A stretch of DNA of 64,000 bases from an uncultured Fidelibacterota bacterium (GCA_913043235.1 CAJWLO010000001.1:84883-148882); one strand, 5' to 3'; positions 8,607 through 18,785 are shown, counted from the stretch's first letter. A program made the numbers and translations. The notes: generated from the sequence alone by a model not told the origin.

Positions 8607-9434
8607 GTGTCTTTTCGTACCATTGAAATGGTTGTTCCCGGAATCCTTACATCTGATGGTGCCGGAGTTAATCTGAGACGGATCATTGGTAGCCCTCAGC
8701 TTAATATGCTAGATCCGTTTTTGCTCTTAGACGAATTTGGGAGCAACAACCCCGAAGATTATATATGTGGTTTTCCTCCTCATCCTCACAGAGGTTTTGA
8801 GACAATTACTTATATGCTAAATGGAAAATTCCATCATAAGGATTCTACTCGTAATGAGGGGTATCTTACAGATGGATCCGTGCAGTGGATGACTGCAGGT
8901 CGTGGAGTAATCCACAGCGAAATGCCGGAACAAACGGATGGTTTGGTACGAGGTTTCCAGTTATGGCTGAATCTGCCAAAAAATAAAAAGATGATCCCAC
9001 CATATTACAAAGATATTCCGGCGGTGAATATTCCTAGGGTAGAATTTCCCGGCGGAATAACCAAAGTGATTGCTGGAAAGTTTATGGGTGTTAAGGGCCC
9101 TGGTCAGCCTAAAACAGGAATGTTTTACTACGATATTAAACTACAATCGCAAAAAGAATTATATATACCTATTATTGATAGCTGGAATGCTTTTTTTTTC
9201 GTGTACGAGGGCACTATTATTATCAATAAAACAGTAGAAAGAGACCAACTGGCTGTTCTGAATATAAAAGGAGGTTGTCTGCTTAAAGCCGGAGGTCTTG
9301 GTGCGCAGTTCATAATTGTGGCTGGAAAACCATTAAATGAACCTGTGGCTCGTGGTGGGCCTTTCGTAATGAATACTCGTGAAGAAATAATGCAAGCCAT
9401 CAACGATTACAAAAATGGTATTCTGGTGAAGTAA
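8607..9434 (+). CDS. Pirin family protein (cupin metalloprotein)
   Basis: 275 aa from a GTG start. The N-terminal cupin has the pirin metal site H59, H61 (GFPPHPHRGFETITYM), H103 and E105 (AGRGVIHSEMPE). The C-terminal cupin (about 165-250) lacks metal ligands, as is normal. Bacterial pirins are iron or metal proteins; some have quercetinase activity, others modulate central metabolism. Nothing here tells which applies. Flanking bases hold an AT-rich inverted repeat right at the stop codon. Confidence 0.92.
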   Translation: MSFRTIEMVVPGILTSDGAGVNLRRIIGSPQLNMLDPFLLLDEFGSNNPEDYICGFPPHPHRGFETITYMLNGKFHHKDSTRNEGYLTDGSVQWMTAGRGVIHSEMPEQTDGLVRGFQLWLNLPKNKKMIPPYYKDIPAVNIPRVEFPGGITKVIAGKFMGVKGPGQPKTGMFYYDIKLQSQKELYIPIIDSWNAFFFVYEGTIIINKTVERDQLAVLNIKGGCLLKAGGLGAQFIIVAGKPLNEPVARGGPFVMNTREEIMQAINDYKNGILVK

Positions 9435-9455
9435 TTATTCTATAAATAGAATAAT
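9434..9455. repeat. Perfect AT-rich inverted repeat after the pirin gene
   Basis: ATTATTCTA at 9434-9442 and TAGAATAAT at 9447-9455 form a 9-bp stem with a TAAA loop. A run of six T follows 10 bases later. It could be a weak terminator for pirin or an operator before the peptidase gene at 9487. Confidence 0.5.
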
Positions 9456-9486
9456 AGTCAGATAATTTTTTATAAGGAGGAACAAT

Positions 9487-11652
9487 ATGAAGATTGCTTT
9501 TTTTCAATTTTCAATTTTAATGGTCTTTATTATATCATGCGCTAAAACATTGCGCCAAGTTCCTAAAAAACTTATTGCACCAGTTCGACCAGTAACAGAT
9601 ACTTATCATGGGATAGAAATCATTGATAATTATCGATATATGGAAAACATTAAATCTGATGATGTTCAGGATTGGATACGCTCACAAGCTTCCTATGCAT
9701 CAGAAGTATTAAACAGTCTTGATCAAAAGGATTATTTTTACAATCGGCTTGAAGAAGTAGATAAAGGAAAACCGTTCAATATATATAGAATATGGCGAAT
9801 GAAAAATGGTAGTGTGTTTTATATTAAAAGAAAAAGTGATGAGAACCAGGGGAAATTATATTACAGGGATAGTTGGCTTGGTTTGGAAAAACTACTACTA
9901 GATCCAGAGGCAATGTCTATAGGAAAAGAGCAACACTATTCGCTAGAATTTTATAGACCATCACCTGAAGGTAATTATGTTGTCTATGGTATAGCTGAGG
10001 GCGGTTCTGAAGAAACAACAATTCATGTACTTGATATGCACACTGGTCAGGAAACTGGCGATATAATTGATCGAATTGAAACTGCTTATAACATTCCCCA
10101 ATGGTTGAACGAAGACGGTTTTTTTTATTGTAGACGGCAACTACTTGCACCTGGAACAGCAGAAACAGAGATCTACAAAAATACAACCACCCTTTATCAC
10201 CGCTTGGGAAACGAGCCTGAAAATGACCATGTGGTTTTTGGCCGTGGTATTTCTTCAAGCGTCACGATGTTGGATGTTGATTTTCCCAGTATCAATGTGG
10301 ATGACGCTGGTGAATATATCATTGGTAAGATAAAACACGGAGATTCTGGTGAAATCACTATTTATACAGTAAGGCGTGAACAGATTTTTGATAATGACGT
10401 GCCTTGGAAATTTGTTTGTGATGTGGCGGATTCTGTAGTTTCTTACACGTGGTTTGATGAGCATATATATCTTTTTAGCGCTAAAAATTCGCCCCGCTAC
10501 AAAGTAGTTAGAACACCACTAAAAAACCCTGATTTTAATACCGCTGAAGTTGTTTTTCCTCCTTCTGAGTTGGTTTACCGATATGCCAGTAGAACAAAAG
10601 ACAGATTATATTTTTCTGCACTGGATGGTGGTTACAACCGCATAATTGAGTATGATCCAGCTACTGGGAACTCACAACAGTTGCCTCTTCCGACTACTGA
10701 ATCTGCTTATATATTTTCATCTAGTCATCATCTTATAGATATTTATATTTCATCTAATTCTTGGACTCATGCAGGAAAAGATCAGGTGTATAGCCATCTC
10801 ACTGGGAAACTGGAAGAATTAAATATTGAACCTCCAGGTGAATTTGATAATCCGGGCTGGATTACATCCGAGATGGTTTTAGTTAAAAGCCATGATGGTG
10901 TAAATGTCCCATTGTCTCTTATTTATCGCAAGGGTTTGAAGCTTGATGGTAAAAATCCTACATTGTTATCTGGATATGGTTCCTACGGATCTGTATACGG
11001 CGTGGGTTACTATACATCTAGGCTTCCTTGGCTCGAGAAAGGAGGTATTTATGCTATTGCACACGTTCGAGGTGGTGGGGAGTTTGGTAAAGAGTGGCAT
11101 TTAGCAGGGCGCATGAAGAACAAACCAAACACATGGGAAGATTTTATAGCTTGTGCTGAATATCTGATAAGAGAAAAATACACTTCTCAGGCCTATCTGG
11201 GGGGCCAAGGTGGGAGCGCAGGAGGTATTACGATTGGACGGGCTATTACCGAAAGACCAGATTTGTTTCAAGCAGCAATTATTAATGTGGGAGACTTAGA
11301 TATGCTACGGATAGAAACAACGACTAATGGTGTGCCTAATATCAAAGAATTTGGCACGGTGAAGGACAAAGATGGATTTAAAGGTCTTTTGGCTATGAGT
11401 TCTCTTCACCATGTTAAGGATGGGGTTGATTATCCTGCAGTTCTATTAACACATGGGATCAATGATCCAAGGGTGGCACCTTGGACTTCTGCAAAAATGA
11501 CTGCTCGATTACAAGCAGCGACATCTGGCATAAGACCAATCTTGTTCAGAGTTGATTTTGGTGCTGGTCATGGTATTGGTTCCACTAAAAGTCAGCGCTT
11601 TGATCAAATGGCTGATCAGATGGCGTTTTTATTATGGCAGTTTGACTTGTAA
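9487..11652 (+). CDS. Prolyl oligopeptidase (family S9A), lipoprotein
   Basis: 721 aa. Residues 1-18 are a lipoprotein signal ending IISC, so the mature enzyme is probably anchored to a membrane facing the periplasm. A seven-bladed beta-propeller region (about 80-430) precedes the alpha/beta hydrolase domain (about 450-721). The catalytic triad is visible: Ser about 576 in GGQGGSAGG, Asp about 660 in THGINDPRVAPW, His about 695 in GAGHGIG. It cleaves short peptides after proline. A strong AAGGAGG stands 5-6 bases before the ATG. It is usually cytoplasmic or periplasmic in other bacteria, so a lipid anchor suggests use in scavenging dissolved peptides. Confidence 0.93.
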   Translation: MKIAFFQFSILMVFIISCAKTLRQVPKKLIAPVRPVTDTYHGIEIIDNYRYMENIKSDDVQDWIRSQASYASEVLNSLDQKDYFYNRLEEVDKGKPFNIYRIWRMKNGSVFYIKRKSDENQGKLYYRDSWLGLEKLLLDPEAMSIGKEQHYSLEFYRPSPEGNYVVYGIAEGGSEETTIHVLDMHTGQETGDIIDRIETAYNIPQWLNEDGFFYCRRQLLAPGTAETEIYKNTTTLYHRLGNEPENDHVVFGRGISSSVTMLDVDFPSINVDDAGEYIIGKIKHGDSGEITIYTVRREQIFDNDVPWKFVCDVADSVVSYTWFDEHIYLFSAKNSPRYKVVRTPLKNPDFNTAEVVFPPSELVYRYASRTKDRLYFSALDGGYNRIIEYDPATGNSQQLPLPTTESAYIFSSSHHLIDIYISSNSWTHAGKDQVYSHLTGKLEELNIEPPGEFDNPGWITSEMVLVKSHDGVNVPLSLIYRKGLKLDGKNPTLLSGYGSYGSVYGVGYYTSRLPWLEKGGIYAIAHVRGGGEFGKEWHLAGRMKNKPNTWEDFIACAEYLIREKYTSQAYLGGQGGSAGGITIGRAITERPDLFQAAIINVGDLDMLRIETTTNGVPNIKEFGTVKDKDGFKGLLAMSSLHHVKDGVDYPAVLLTHGINDPRVAPWTSAKMTARLQAATSGIRPILFRVDFGAGHGIGSTKSQRFDQMADQMAFLLWQFDL

Positions 11653-11708
11653 AAAATCAATAAATTGCTAATTGAAAACCAATCCTGTAGAGTACTAACA
11701 AAAATGAA

Positions 11709-11734
11709 GTTCAACTAGATGGCGTTGGTTGAAC
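11709..11734. terminator. Hairpin between converging peptidase and ppdK genes
   Basis: GTTCAAC at 11709-11715 pairs with GTTGAAC at 11728-11734 over a 12-base loop. No immediate T tract follows on either strand, so terminator function is only suggested by its place between two convergent genes. Confidence 0.35.
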
Positions 11735-11804
11735 AGAGTCAAGTCTTAATGTTTTTACTTTGTTTTTTTAAATAAATAGTATTCTGTGGTGTGTTACTAA
11801 GTTA

Positions 11805-14504
11805 CTAAAGATCAAGGGTTGCTTGAGCGGCGGCTAGTCGGGCAATGGGTACCCGAAAAGGTGAGCAACTTACGTAATCTAAGCCATTTTCCATACAGAA
11901 ATTTATTGAAGCTGGGTCGCCGCCATGTTCCCCACAAATACCGATTTTTAATTTTGAATTTATACCGCGTCCTGATTGTACAGCCATTGTAACCAGTTTT
12001 CCTACCCCGTTTATGTCTAGGCTCTGAAAAGGATCATGGGTTAAAATGCGTCTGTCTAGATAATCTGGCAGAAAAGAACCAATATCATCCCGGCTGAAAC
12101 CATATGTAGTCTGAGTCAGGTCGTTGGTGCCGAAACTAAAGAAATCGGCTTGTTCTGCAATTTCATCCGCAGTAAGGCAGGCGCGAGGGAGTTCTATCAT
12201 TGTGCCTACTAGATAATCAAATTCAATACCCGTTTCTTCATACACATCTTTTGCTGTAGCTCTAACAATTCTTTCTTGATCAACAAATTCTGTAACAGTT
12301 CCCACAAGAGGGATCATGATCTCCGGTAAGACTACTGTCCCCGTTCGGGTAAGTTCTGCTGCTGCTTCCAAAATAGCCCGGGCCTGCATTTCTGTGATTT
12401 CCGGATAAGCAATCCCCAAACGGCAGCCGCGGTGACCAAGCATTGGATTTAGCTCGTGAAGTCCGTTGATACGTTTTTCTACAGCAGATTTTTCTAGATT
12501 TACATGATCTGCTAGTTCCTCAATTTGTTCATTAGTAAGAGTAATAAATTCGTGCAGTGGAGGGTCCAAAAGGCGGATAGTTACCGGTAATCCCTCCATA
12601 GCTTTAAGAATACCCATGAAATCTTGCTTTTGATAAGGCAAAAGTTCCATAACGGCTGATCTGCGATCTTGTACATTATTTGCTAGGATCATTTTACGGA
12701 TGGCCAAAATACGATCTTCGTCAAAGAACATATGTTCAGTACGGCAAAGTCCAATACCTTGAGCCCCAAACTGAATAGCCTGTTTGGCGTCGTTTGGTGT
12801 TTCAGCATTGGTTCTTATTTTGAGCTTTCGAACCTCATCAGCCCAGGTCATGAGTTGTTTGTATTCTTCATGGTTCTCGGGATTGGACGGAATCAGATCC
12901 AATTGGCCTTGGTATATTTTCCCCAATGTGCCGTTCATAGTGATCCAGTCTCCTTCTTTTAAGACAGCGTTGCCAATATTAACCTCTTTTTTATCTAAAT
13001 TGATGTGTAGGCTTCCACAGCCCACGATGCAGCACTTACCCCAACCCCTGGCAACCAAAGCAGCGTGAGAGGTCATCCCTCCCTTGGCGGTGAGGATAGC
13101 AACTGCGGCGTGCATCCCGTGTACATCCTCAGGAGAAGTTTCTTCCCGCAGGAGGATCACTTTTTCTCCCCGATTGTGCCATGTTTCCGCGTCATCAGCG
13201 TTAAAGACTAATCTTCCTGTAGCACCTCCAGGACCAGCTGGTAGCCCTTTGGCAAGAAAAGTTGCTTTAGATTCACTTTCTGGATCTAACATAGGATGTA
13301 AGAGTTCATCTAACTGCTCAGGTTGAACCCGCATCAGAGCTGTTTTCTTATTAATCATACCATGAGTGGCCATATCCACAGCCATTTTGATAGCAGCAAC
13401 TCCGTTGCGTTTTCCTACACGAGTTTGGAGCATCCATAAGCGTCCTTCCTGGATGGTAAACTCAATATCCTGCATATCTTTATAATGATTTTCTAAATTA
13501 ATTCTTATTTTAGCCAGCTTACTGTAGAGTTCTGGCATGGATAATTCAAGAGAAGGAAGGTGCTCTGTGTCACTAGTTTTGGTGGCTTCATTTAGCGGGT
13601 TAGGTGTGCGAAGACCTGCCACGACATCCTCACCTTGAGCATTGGCCAGCCATTCACCATAAAATTTGTTTTCCCCGGTGGCAGGATTACGGGTGAAAGC
13701 CACGCCAGTTGCGGAATTTTCACCCATATTTCCGAAAACCATAGCCTGGACATTAACTGCGGTACCCCATTCATCTGGGATGTTTTCAATTTTGCGATAG
13801 CTGATAGCGCGGGCACCATTCCAACTCTTAAATACAGCCTCAATACCTCCCCATAATTGAACAGATGGATCATCAGGAAAGTTTGATCCTAGGGTATTTT
13901 TAATTTCTTTTTTGTATTCTTCTGCTATTTTCTGTAGCTGGTCTCCAGAAAGGTCTGTATCATTTTTCAACCCATTTTCTTTTTTAAAAAGATCTAATAT
14001 TTGTTCAAGTTTTTGTCTAATGCCTTGGCCTTCAAGAGGTTCAATACCTGCAGCTTTTTCCATGACCACATCAGCATACATGGTAATAAGGCGGCGATAT
14101 GCATCATAAACAAAACGAGGATTGCCTGTTTTGGTAATAAGTCCCGGTATGGTGTTATTGGTCAAACCTACATTCAATACTGTTTCCATCATTCCTGGCA
14201 TGGACTTGCGAGCTCCGGAGCGCACAGATAACAATAAAGGGTTTTTTTTATCACCAAAACTAGAATTCATAATGGCTTCGGTACTTTTTAATGAATCTTC
14301 GATCTGGTTTTTAAGATTTTCAGGAAAAACCAAATCATTTTTGTAATAATATGTACAAACATCTGTTGTAATAGTAAAACCAGGAGGCACAGGTATGCCT
14401 AAATGGTTCATTTCGGCCAGGTTAGCACCTTTGCCGCCTAACAGGTTTTTCATTTCGGCCTTGCCATCGGCATTACCGCTACCAAAAGAATAAACATATT
14501 GCAT
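11805..14504 (-). CDS. ppdK: Pyruvate, phosphate dikinase
   Basis: 899 aa, full length for the family. The N-terminal ATP-grasp-like domain starts with FGSGNADGKAEMKNLLGGKG. The phosphohistidine domain has GGMTSHAALVARGWGK with the catalytic His at about 480. The C-terminal PEP/pyruvate TIM barrel has LCRTEHMFF and GICGEHGGDP. It interconverts pyruvate + ATP + Pi and PEP + AMP + PPi in the cytoplasm, serving gluconeogenesis or PPi-linked glycolysis. It stands alone on the minus strand. The 259 bases upstream (14505-14763) carry no gene, and presumably hold its promoter and a short hairpin (CAGGC/GCCTG near 14673). No regulatory (PDRP) gene is visible. Confidence 0.97.
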   Translation of the reverse strand: MQYVYSFGSGNADGKAEMKNLLGGKGANLAEMNHLGIPVPPGFTITTDVCTYYYKNDLVFPENLKNQIEDSLKSTEAIMNSSFGDKKNPLLLSVRSGARKSMPGMMETVLNVGLTNNTIPGLITKTGNPRFVYDAYRRLITMYADVVMEKAAGIEPLEGQGIRQKLEQILDLFKKENGLKNDTDLSGDQLQKIAEEYKKEIKNTLGSNFPDDPSVQLWGGIEAVFKSWNGARAISYRKIENIPDEWGTAVNVQAMVFGNMGENSATGVAFTRNPATGENKFYGEWLANAQGEDVVAGLRTPNPLNEATKTSDTEHLPSLELSMPELYSKLAKIRINLENHYKDMQDIEFTIQEGRLWMLQTRVGKRNGVAAIKMAVDMATHGMINKKTALMRVQPEQLDELLHPMLDPESESKATFLAKGLPAGPGGATGRLVFNADDAETWHNRGEKVILLREETSPEDVHGMHAAVAILTAKGGMTSHAALVARGWGKCCIVGCGSLHINLDKKEVNIGNAVLKEGDWITMNGTLGKIYQGQLDLIPSNPENHEEYKQLMTWADEVRKLKIRTNAETPNDAKQAIQFGAQGIGLCRTEHMFFDEDRILAIRKMILANNVQDRRSAVMELLPYQKQDFMGILKAMEGLPVTIRLLDPPLHEFITLTNEQIEELADHVNLEKSAVEKRINGLHELNPMLGHRGCRLGIAYPEITEMQARAILEAAAELTRTGTVVLPEIMIPLVGTVTEFVDQERIVRATAKDVYEETGIEFDYLVGTMIELPRACLTADEIAEQADFFSFGTNDLTQTTYGFSRDDIGSFLPDYLDRRILTHDPFQSLDINGVGKLVTMAVQSGRGINSKLKIGICGEHGGDPASINFCMENGLDYVSCSPFRVPIARLAAAQATLDL

Positions 14505-14763
14505 ATTTTTACCTTGGATTTAAATTAATAAAGAAAGTATGGGGCGGAAAATTAAATCAATATATGAATATTTATAAATAGTATTGATCTAAATAACCTA
14601 TTATTTATGATAAATCATATAGGAATATTGCAGGCTATCGTTATATAGTGCAACAGGCTAAGCCTGATATATTTAATTACCCGTTGTCAGGTTAAGTAAG
14701 GGCAGAGAATGGAAAATAAAAAGTTCCGTACCGGGTCTAGTAATTATTATTATGTGATAGATA

Positions 14764-17700
14764 TTAGTCGAAATCGGGGGAAAAATACCTGATTTCTTTC
14801 AGGTTGCCATTCTTATCATAAAAATACCATTTATCTACCATTTTCCCATCCCGATAATTTCCCTGCATTTCTTTCCGGGTACGATCATGGTCCCACCAAC
14901 TTGTCCAAGTTTCATTTTTCTTCCCATTAGTGTAATAGCCCTGCGTTGATCTACCGTCATCAAACCAGGCAGTCCACTTTCCTTCTTTGGTTCCATCTTT
15001 GAAGATGCCTTCTTGGATTTTCATGGCGTTTTTATCCCAAAAAGTCCACGGGCCATCAGCATTTCCATTAACTAAAACACCTTCTTTCTCTTTTACCCCA
15101 TTCAAATAGAAAAATTTCCAAGGACCATTCATAATGCCGTCTTTATAGAACCCAGTGGATTTTATATGTTCATTATCATGCCAGAATGTCCACTCTCCTT
15201 CTCTCTTTCCATCCTTGAACTGGCCCTGTTCTTCCTTATTGCCACTCCAGGGAATTTCAGGATCCGGTTGCGGGACATCAGTAAGAAAAATTTCGGGAAC
15301 ATCTTTTCCACTAGGAAACCATTTTACCCAAGGTCCATCTTTTTTCCCGTTAGTGGTTCGACCCAGGAACAAATATCCTACTTCCTGATTTTCTTGAGTA
15401 ATAATACCCGTAAAAGGCTTCGAGTTACCAACTTTATAGAAAATCGATTCTTGTTCGGATAAGTTCTCTAAGGCAATATGTTCAAGGTCTTTCCCAAAAT
15501 CAAAATCAAAATCCTTTTTACCTGTTGAATTCCAGTATGTCCATATGCCCTCAGGAAAACCAGAATTGTAATATCCTTCACGTTGTTTAATGCCATCGGG
15601 ATAATAATAGGCTGTAAGGCCATCGCGCTTTCCATCGCGGTGAAAACCCTGTTCTTTAACCTGATCGCTGTTAGGATACCAAATTACCCAAGGACCATTG
15701 GGAACATCTGTTTTGTAAGTAGTCATGGTAATGCGGTAGCCATTGTCCCAGAATGTGCTGGGCCCATCGAGATTACCAATCTTGAAAAACTTTTCTTCTA
15801 ATTTTTCTTCCGGAGAGAGCCAAACTGTGGATCGTCCATTTCGCTGACCTTCAGAAAATGTGATTTCCTCTCCAATAGATCCATCAGCATTATAATAAAG
15901 CCATAAATCATCCTGCTCATCATTTTCATAGCTACCTTCAGATTGTTTTATCCCTGTTTCATACCACCAGGTCCAGATCCCATTTTTCTTGCCTTCAGTA
16001 TAATATCCTTCTTTTTCTTTATTATCATTCAAGTACCACCACCACTTCCATAGCTCCTCACCGTCTTCTGCCTTATAGGACGTTCCATTATAAGTCCAGT
16101 TTCCATCCGTAAAAATAAGGTTGTGATCGTGCTTGTACCACCAGGTCCACTTCCCATCAGGGATGCCTTTTTTATAGCTTTGTTCCTGCATTAGATGCCC
16201 ATTGTCATACCAAAATTTGTAGATGCCATCGACTTTGCCCATATCGAATACGCCCTGTTCTTTCAATGTTCCATCTTCATGCCAGAGATTCCATTCCCCA
16301 TGTTTTTTTCCTCGATAATAAATACCATCTACCTCTTTCTGTCCATTACGGAACCACTGTACCCATTGACCGTCCTGTTTTCCAGCAATAAATCGCCCTA
16401 CAAGTAAATATTCCTTTATACCACCTGTCTCAATTACAATACCAGTATAGGATTGATATTTACCAATTTTATAAAAAACGTCATCCCTTTTTTCTAATTC
16501 AGCAATACGGACTCGATCCAGTCCTTTACCATAATCGAAAACAAAATCTTTGGAACCATCCGGATACCAATATTGCCATGTGCCCTCAGGTTCTGTCCCT
16601 CGGATAACTCCTTCACGATCTTTATTGCCATTTTCATACCAGACTGTTACCTTACCATCAATATTACCGTTGGCATAGGTTTCTTCTAGTTTTTTATAAT
16701 CTTTGTTGTTCCAAACAGTCCAAACGCCATGTTTCAAACCAGATTTGTAGGTTCCCTCTCGGTCTTTGATACCATCAGGGCGAAACCAGATCCAAAGCCC
16801 TTCCATATCTCCATTTTGGTGGTTTTCACGGCGTTCAATAGTTCCGTCATCGTACCAAAATGTCCATTTACCGTGTTTTTCATCCTGATTGTATTCACCT
16901 TCAATTATTTTATAGTTATCCGAATTCCAGCGAATATGGATACCGTGTTTTTTGCCCTTATCATAACTAGTTTCTTCTGTTTTTCTACCGTCATCTGACC
17001 AATAGGTCCATTTTTTATCTAATTTGTTATCACTGTAACTGCCGGATTTTTCCTTAATGATGCCATTATCATACCAGGATGTCCATTGGCCATTCAGTTT
17101 GCCTTTATCATATGTAGTCTGGAATTTTTTATTTCCGTTATCATACCAAGAAGTCCAGACACTATCCCGCTCACCATTTGTAAATTTTCTCTCAGATTTT
17201 TTGGAACCATCCGCGAACCACTGGATCCAAAGTCCATCTTGTTGTCCATCAAAAAAGCGAGTTTGCTCCTTTTTAATACCCGCTTGGTAATACCAAATCC
17301 ATTGCCCAGATTGCTTGCCTGATTCATAGGCACCTTCCTGAGATTTATTGCCGTTCTCATACCATCGAATCAAGGCACCATCCAACTTCCCATTAGTATA
17401 ATTGGCTTCCTCCTTGCGGCTCCCAGTTGCAAACCATGTGGTCCAGAGACCTTCCCGGTTTCCAGTTTTGTATGATCCTTCCTCTTTTTTTTGTGGTGGG
17501 TCAAAAAATGTATCCCCGTCAAGATCGAGAGCAACTGTTTCTGTGGAATCCCAGACACCATTGCCTTCTCCTTCGTCTTGAGTATTTGGTTCGCCATCAT
17601 CACCATAATCTTGAAACACTTCCCCTTCATACCAGATGGTCCAGAGACCGTCTCGGACCCCATTGGCATAATTGCCTTCAGTATGCAATGCCCCGCTGGG

Positions 17701-17781
17701 ATAATTTGTAACCACCAGACCATCATTCTGGGCAGATGCCAAGGACAACAGAATAGTGGATATAACCAGTATTTTCCGCAT
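14764..17781 (-). CDS. Giant secreted MORN-like repeat protein
   Basis: 1005 aa with a signal peptide (about 1-17, ending SLASA). I count about 33 copies of a 23-24-residue unit of the form G-x-x-x-G-x-W-T-x-W-Y-x-x-G-x-K-x-x-E-G-x-Y. This is the MORN-variant repeat also found in proteins labelled YwqK-type. An acidic insert at about 57-97 (DLDGDTFFD and similar) looks calcium-binding. Two related non-repeat spacers, at about 420-467 and 765-811, divide the repeats into three blocks of similar length. This shows duplication of a whole block. AGGAAGG stands before the ATG. It is the last of three adjacent secreted repeat proteins on this strand. Function is unknown; such sheets usually bind proteins, lipids or carbohydrate at the cell surface. 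Confidence 0.85.
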   Translation of the reverse strand: MRKILVISTILLSLASAQNDGLVVTNYPSGALHTEGNYANGVRDGLWTIWYEGEVFQDYGDDGEPNTQDEGEGNGVWDSTETVALDLDGDTFFDPPQKKEEGSYKTGNREGLWTTWFATGSRKEEANYTNGKLDGALIRWYENGNKSQEGAYESGKQSGQWIWYYQAGIKKEQTRFFDGQQDGLWIQWFADGSKKSERKFTNGERDSVWTSWYDNGNKKFQTTYDKGKLNGQWTSWYDNGIIKEKSGSYSDNKLDKKWTYWSDDGRKTEETSYDKGKKHGIHIRWNSDNYKIIEGEYNQDEKHGKWTFWYDDGTIERRENHQNGDMEGLWIWFRPDGIKDREGTYKSGLKHGVWTVWNNKDYKKLEETYANGNIDGKVTVWYENGNKDREGVIRGTEPEGTWQYWYPDGSKDFVFDYGKGLDRVRIAELEKRDDVFYKIGKYQSYTGIVIETGGIKEYLLVGRFIAGKQDGQWVQWFRNGQKEVDGIYYRGKKHGEWNLWHEDGTLKEQGVFDMGKVDGIYKFWYDNGHLMQEQSYKKGIPDGKWTWWYKHDHNLIFTDGNWTYNGTSYKAEDGEELWKWWWYLNDNKEKEGYYTEGKKNGIWTWWYETGIKQSEGSYENDEQDDLWLYYNADGSIGEEITFSEGQRNGRSTVWLSPEEKLEEKFFKIGNLDGPSTFWDNGYRITMTTYKTDVPNGPWVIWYPNSDQVKEQGFHRDGKRDGLTAYYYPDGIKQREGYYNSGFPEGIWTYWNSTGKKDFDFDFGKDLEHIALENLSEQESIFYKVGNSKPFTGIITQENQEVGYLFLGRTTNGKKDGPWVKWFPSGKDVPEIFLTDVPQPDPEIPWSGNKEEQGQFKDGKREGEWTFWHDNEHIKSTGFYKDGIMNGPWKFFYLNGVKEKEGVLVNGNADGPWTFWDKNAMKIQEGIFKDGTKEGKWTAWFDDGRSTQGYYTNGKKNETWTSWWDHDRTRKEMQGNYRDGKMVDKWYFYDKNGNLKEIRYFSPDFD

Positions 17782-17887
17782 GGTTAACCCTTCCTGTAAG
17801 GAATCTTTAAATTAAGGTGATTGTTGGGTGATGAGATGTTCGTCCCCCTACTCGGATACCTTTTGTGAGGCAAAATTAATAAAACAA

Positions 17888-17900
17888 TGACTTAAAGTCA
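17888..17900. promoter_or_regulatory. Small palindrome upstream of the MORN-repeat gene
   Basis: TGACTTAAAGTCA is a perfect 6-1-6 palindrome in the 138-base gap between 17781 and 17920. It could be a protein-binding site or chance; no other copy was noticed. Confidence 0.25.
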
Positions 17901-17919
17901 AAAAATAGTATAAAAAGGG

Positions 17920-18741
17920 TTATTCTTTCTTATTGAGACGAATCCAGAAGCTTTGACCAAACTTATCATTTAGGTTGATCAGGCCCTCGTTGGCATTGTT
18001 GGTACCTAGGAAAGTAGTTTCAGTCTCAAATTTATTGTTGGTGCGCAGGTATCCCCCGCCATCACGGCCATTACCAAGATATGTTGACATTTTTCCGAAC
18101 TGGTTATAGGATCTGAAATAGCCGCTTCCGATAAAAGTACCTGTTTCACCTACAGAATCGTAAACCCGCATCTGACCGGAACTGTCTGCGCCAGTTCCTA
18201 AATAGACTGTCTCCTGTCCATCAAAATTATAGGTTCGTAAATAACCGCCACCACTGGATCCTGTGCCAAGAAAAAGGGTTCTTTCCCCAAATTGGTTGTA
18301 AGCCTGCATATAGCCATTACCTATGTAGGATCCTGTTTCACCCTGTTGGTTATATATACGAAGTTGCCCTGAATTGTCTGACCCGGTACCTAAGTAACTT
18401 GTTTCCTTACCGGAATTATTATAGGTGCGCATATAACCTCCGCCCATCCGACCTGTACCCACATACGCGGACTCATCCCCACTACCATTATAGACTCGCA
18501 TATAGCCTCCGCCATCTTTTCCTGTCCCTACAAAAAGTGTAGGTTCGCCAAACTGATTGTATGTTTGCATGTAACCATTGCCTAGATAACTCATAATAAC
18601 CCCACGATCATCTTCGACAGTAAGGCTACGTACAATAAGGTGGCCCAACTCATCTGTTTCTGGTCGGAACCCTAGGTTAGAAAGAATCAATAGTGTTACT
18701 AAGGAGCCAATAATAACACTTTTGATATCAATGACTTTCAT
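17920..18741 (-). CDS. Exported protein made of about ten 19-23-residue G-Y-x-R-x-Y-N repeats
   Basis: 273 aa. A hydrophobic segment at about 9-26 is a signal or anchor. From about residue 50 the chain is ten units like GGYMRTYNNSGKETSYLGTG, with a higher-order alternation (YNQFGE units recurring every fourth unit). Such glycine- and aromatic-rich repeats suggest a beta-solenoid or stacked hairpins outside the inner membrane. I do not recognise the family. A near-perfect GGAGGT lies four bases before the ATG, so translation should be strong. It is in the same orientation as the repeat proteins on either side, 44 bases after the 18786-19865 gene. Confidence 0.72.
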   Translation of the reverse strand: MKVIDIKSVIIGSLVTLLILSNLGFRPETDELGHLIVRSLTVEDDRGVIMSYLGNGYMQTYNQFGEPTLFVGTGKDGGGYMRVYNGSGDESAYVGTGRMGGGYMRTYNNSGKETSYLGTGSDNSGQLRIYNQQGETGSYIGNGYMQAYNQFGERTLFLGTGSSGGGYLRTYNFDGQETVYLGTGADSSGQMRVYDSVGETGTFIGSGYFRSYNQFGKMSTYLGNGRDGGGYLRTNNKFETETTFLGTNNANEGLINLNDKFGQSFWIRLNKKE

Positions 18742-18785
18742 AATACCTCCGGTGTTTGTTTGTCATTGAAATAATAATTTGGAAT

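Noticed and set aside
17370..17726. A minus-strand frame of 118 aa in the MORN gene
   Set aside because: It is another frame of the repeat DNA and lacks a signal or domain of its own.
14764..17781. YwqK-type antitoxin of a toxin-antitoxin system
   Set aside because: The name is given to MORN-variant repeats in databases, but there is no toxin gene beside it and the protein is 1005 aa and exported.
14764..17781. CRISPR or tandem DNA repeat array
   Set aside because: The repeat period of about 70 bases is a coding repeat with degenerate DNA, not identical repeats with spacers. I found no CRISPR in the window.
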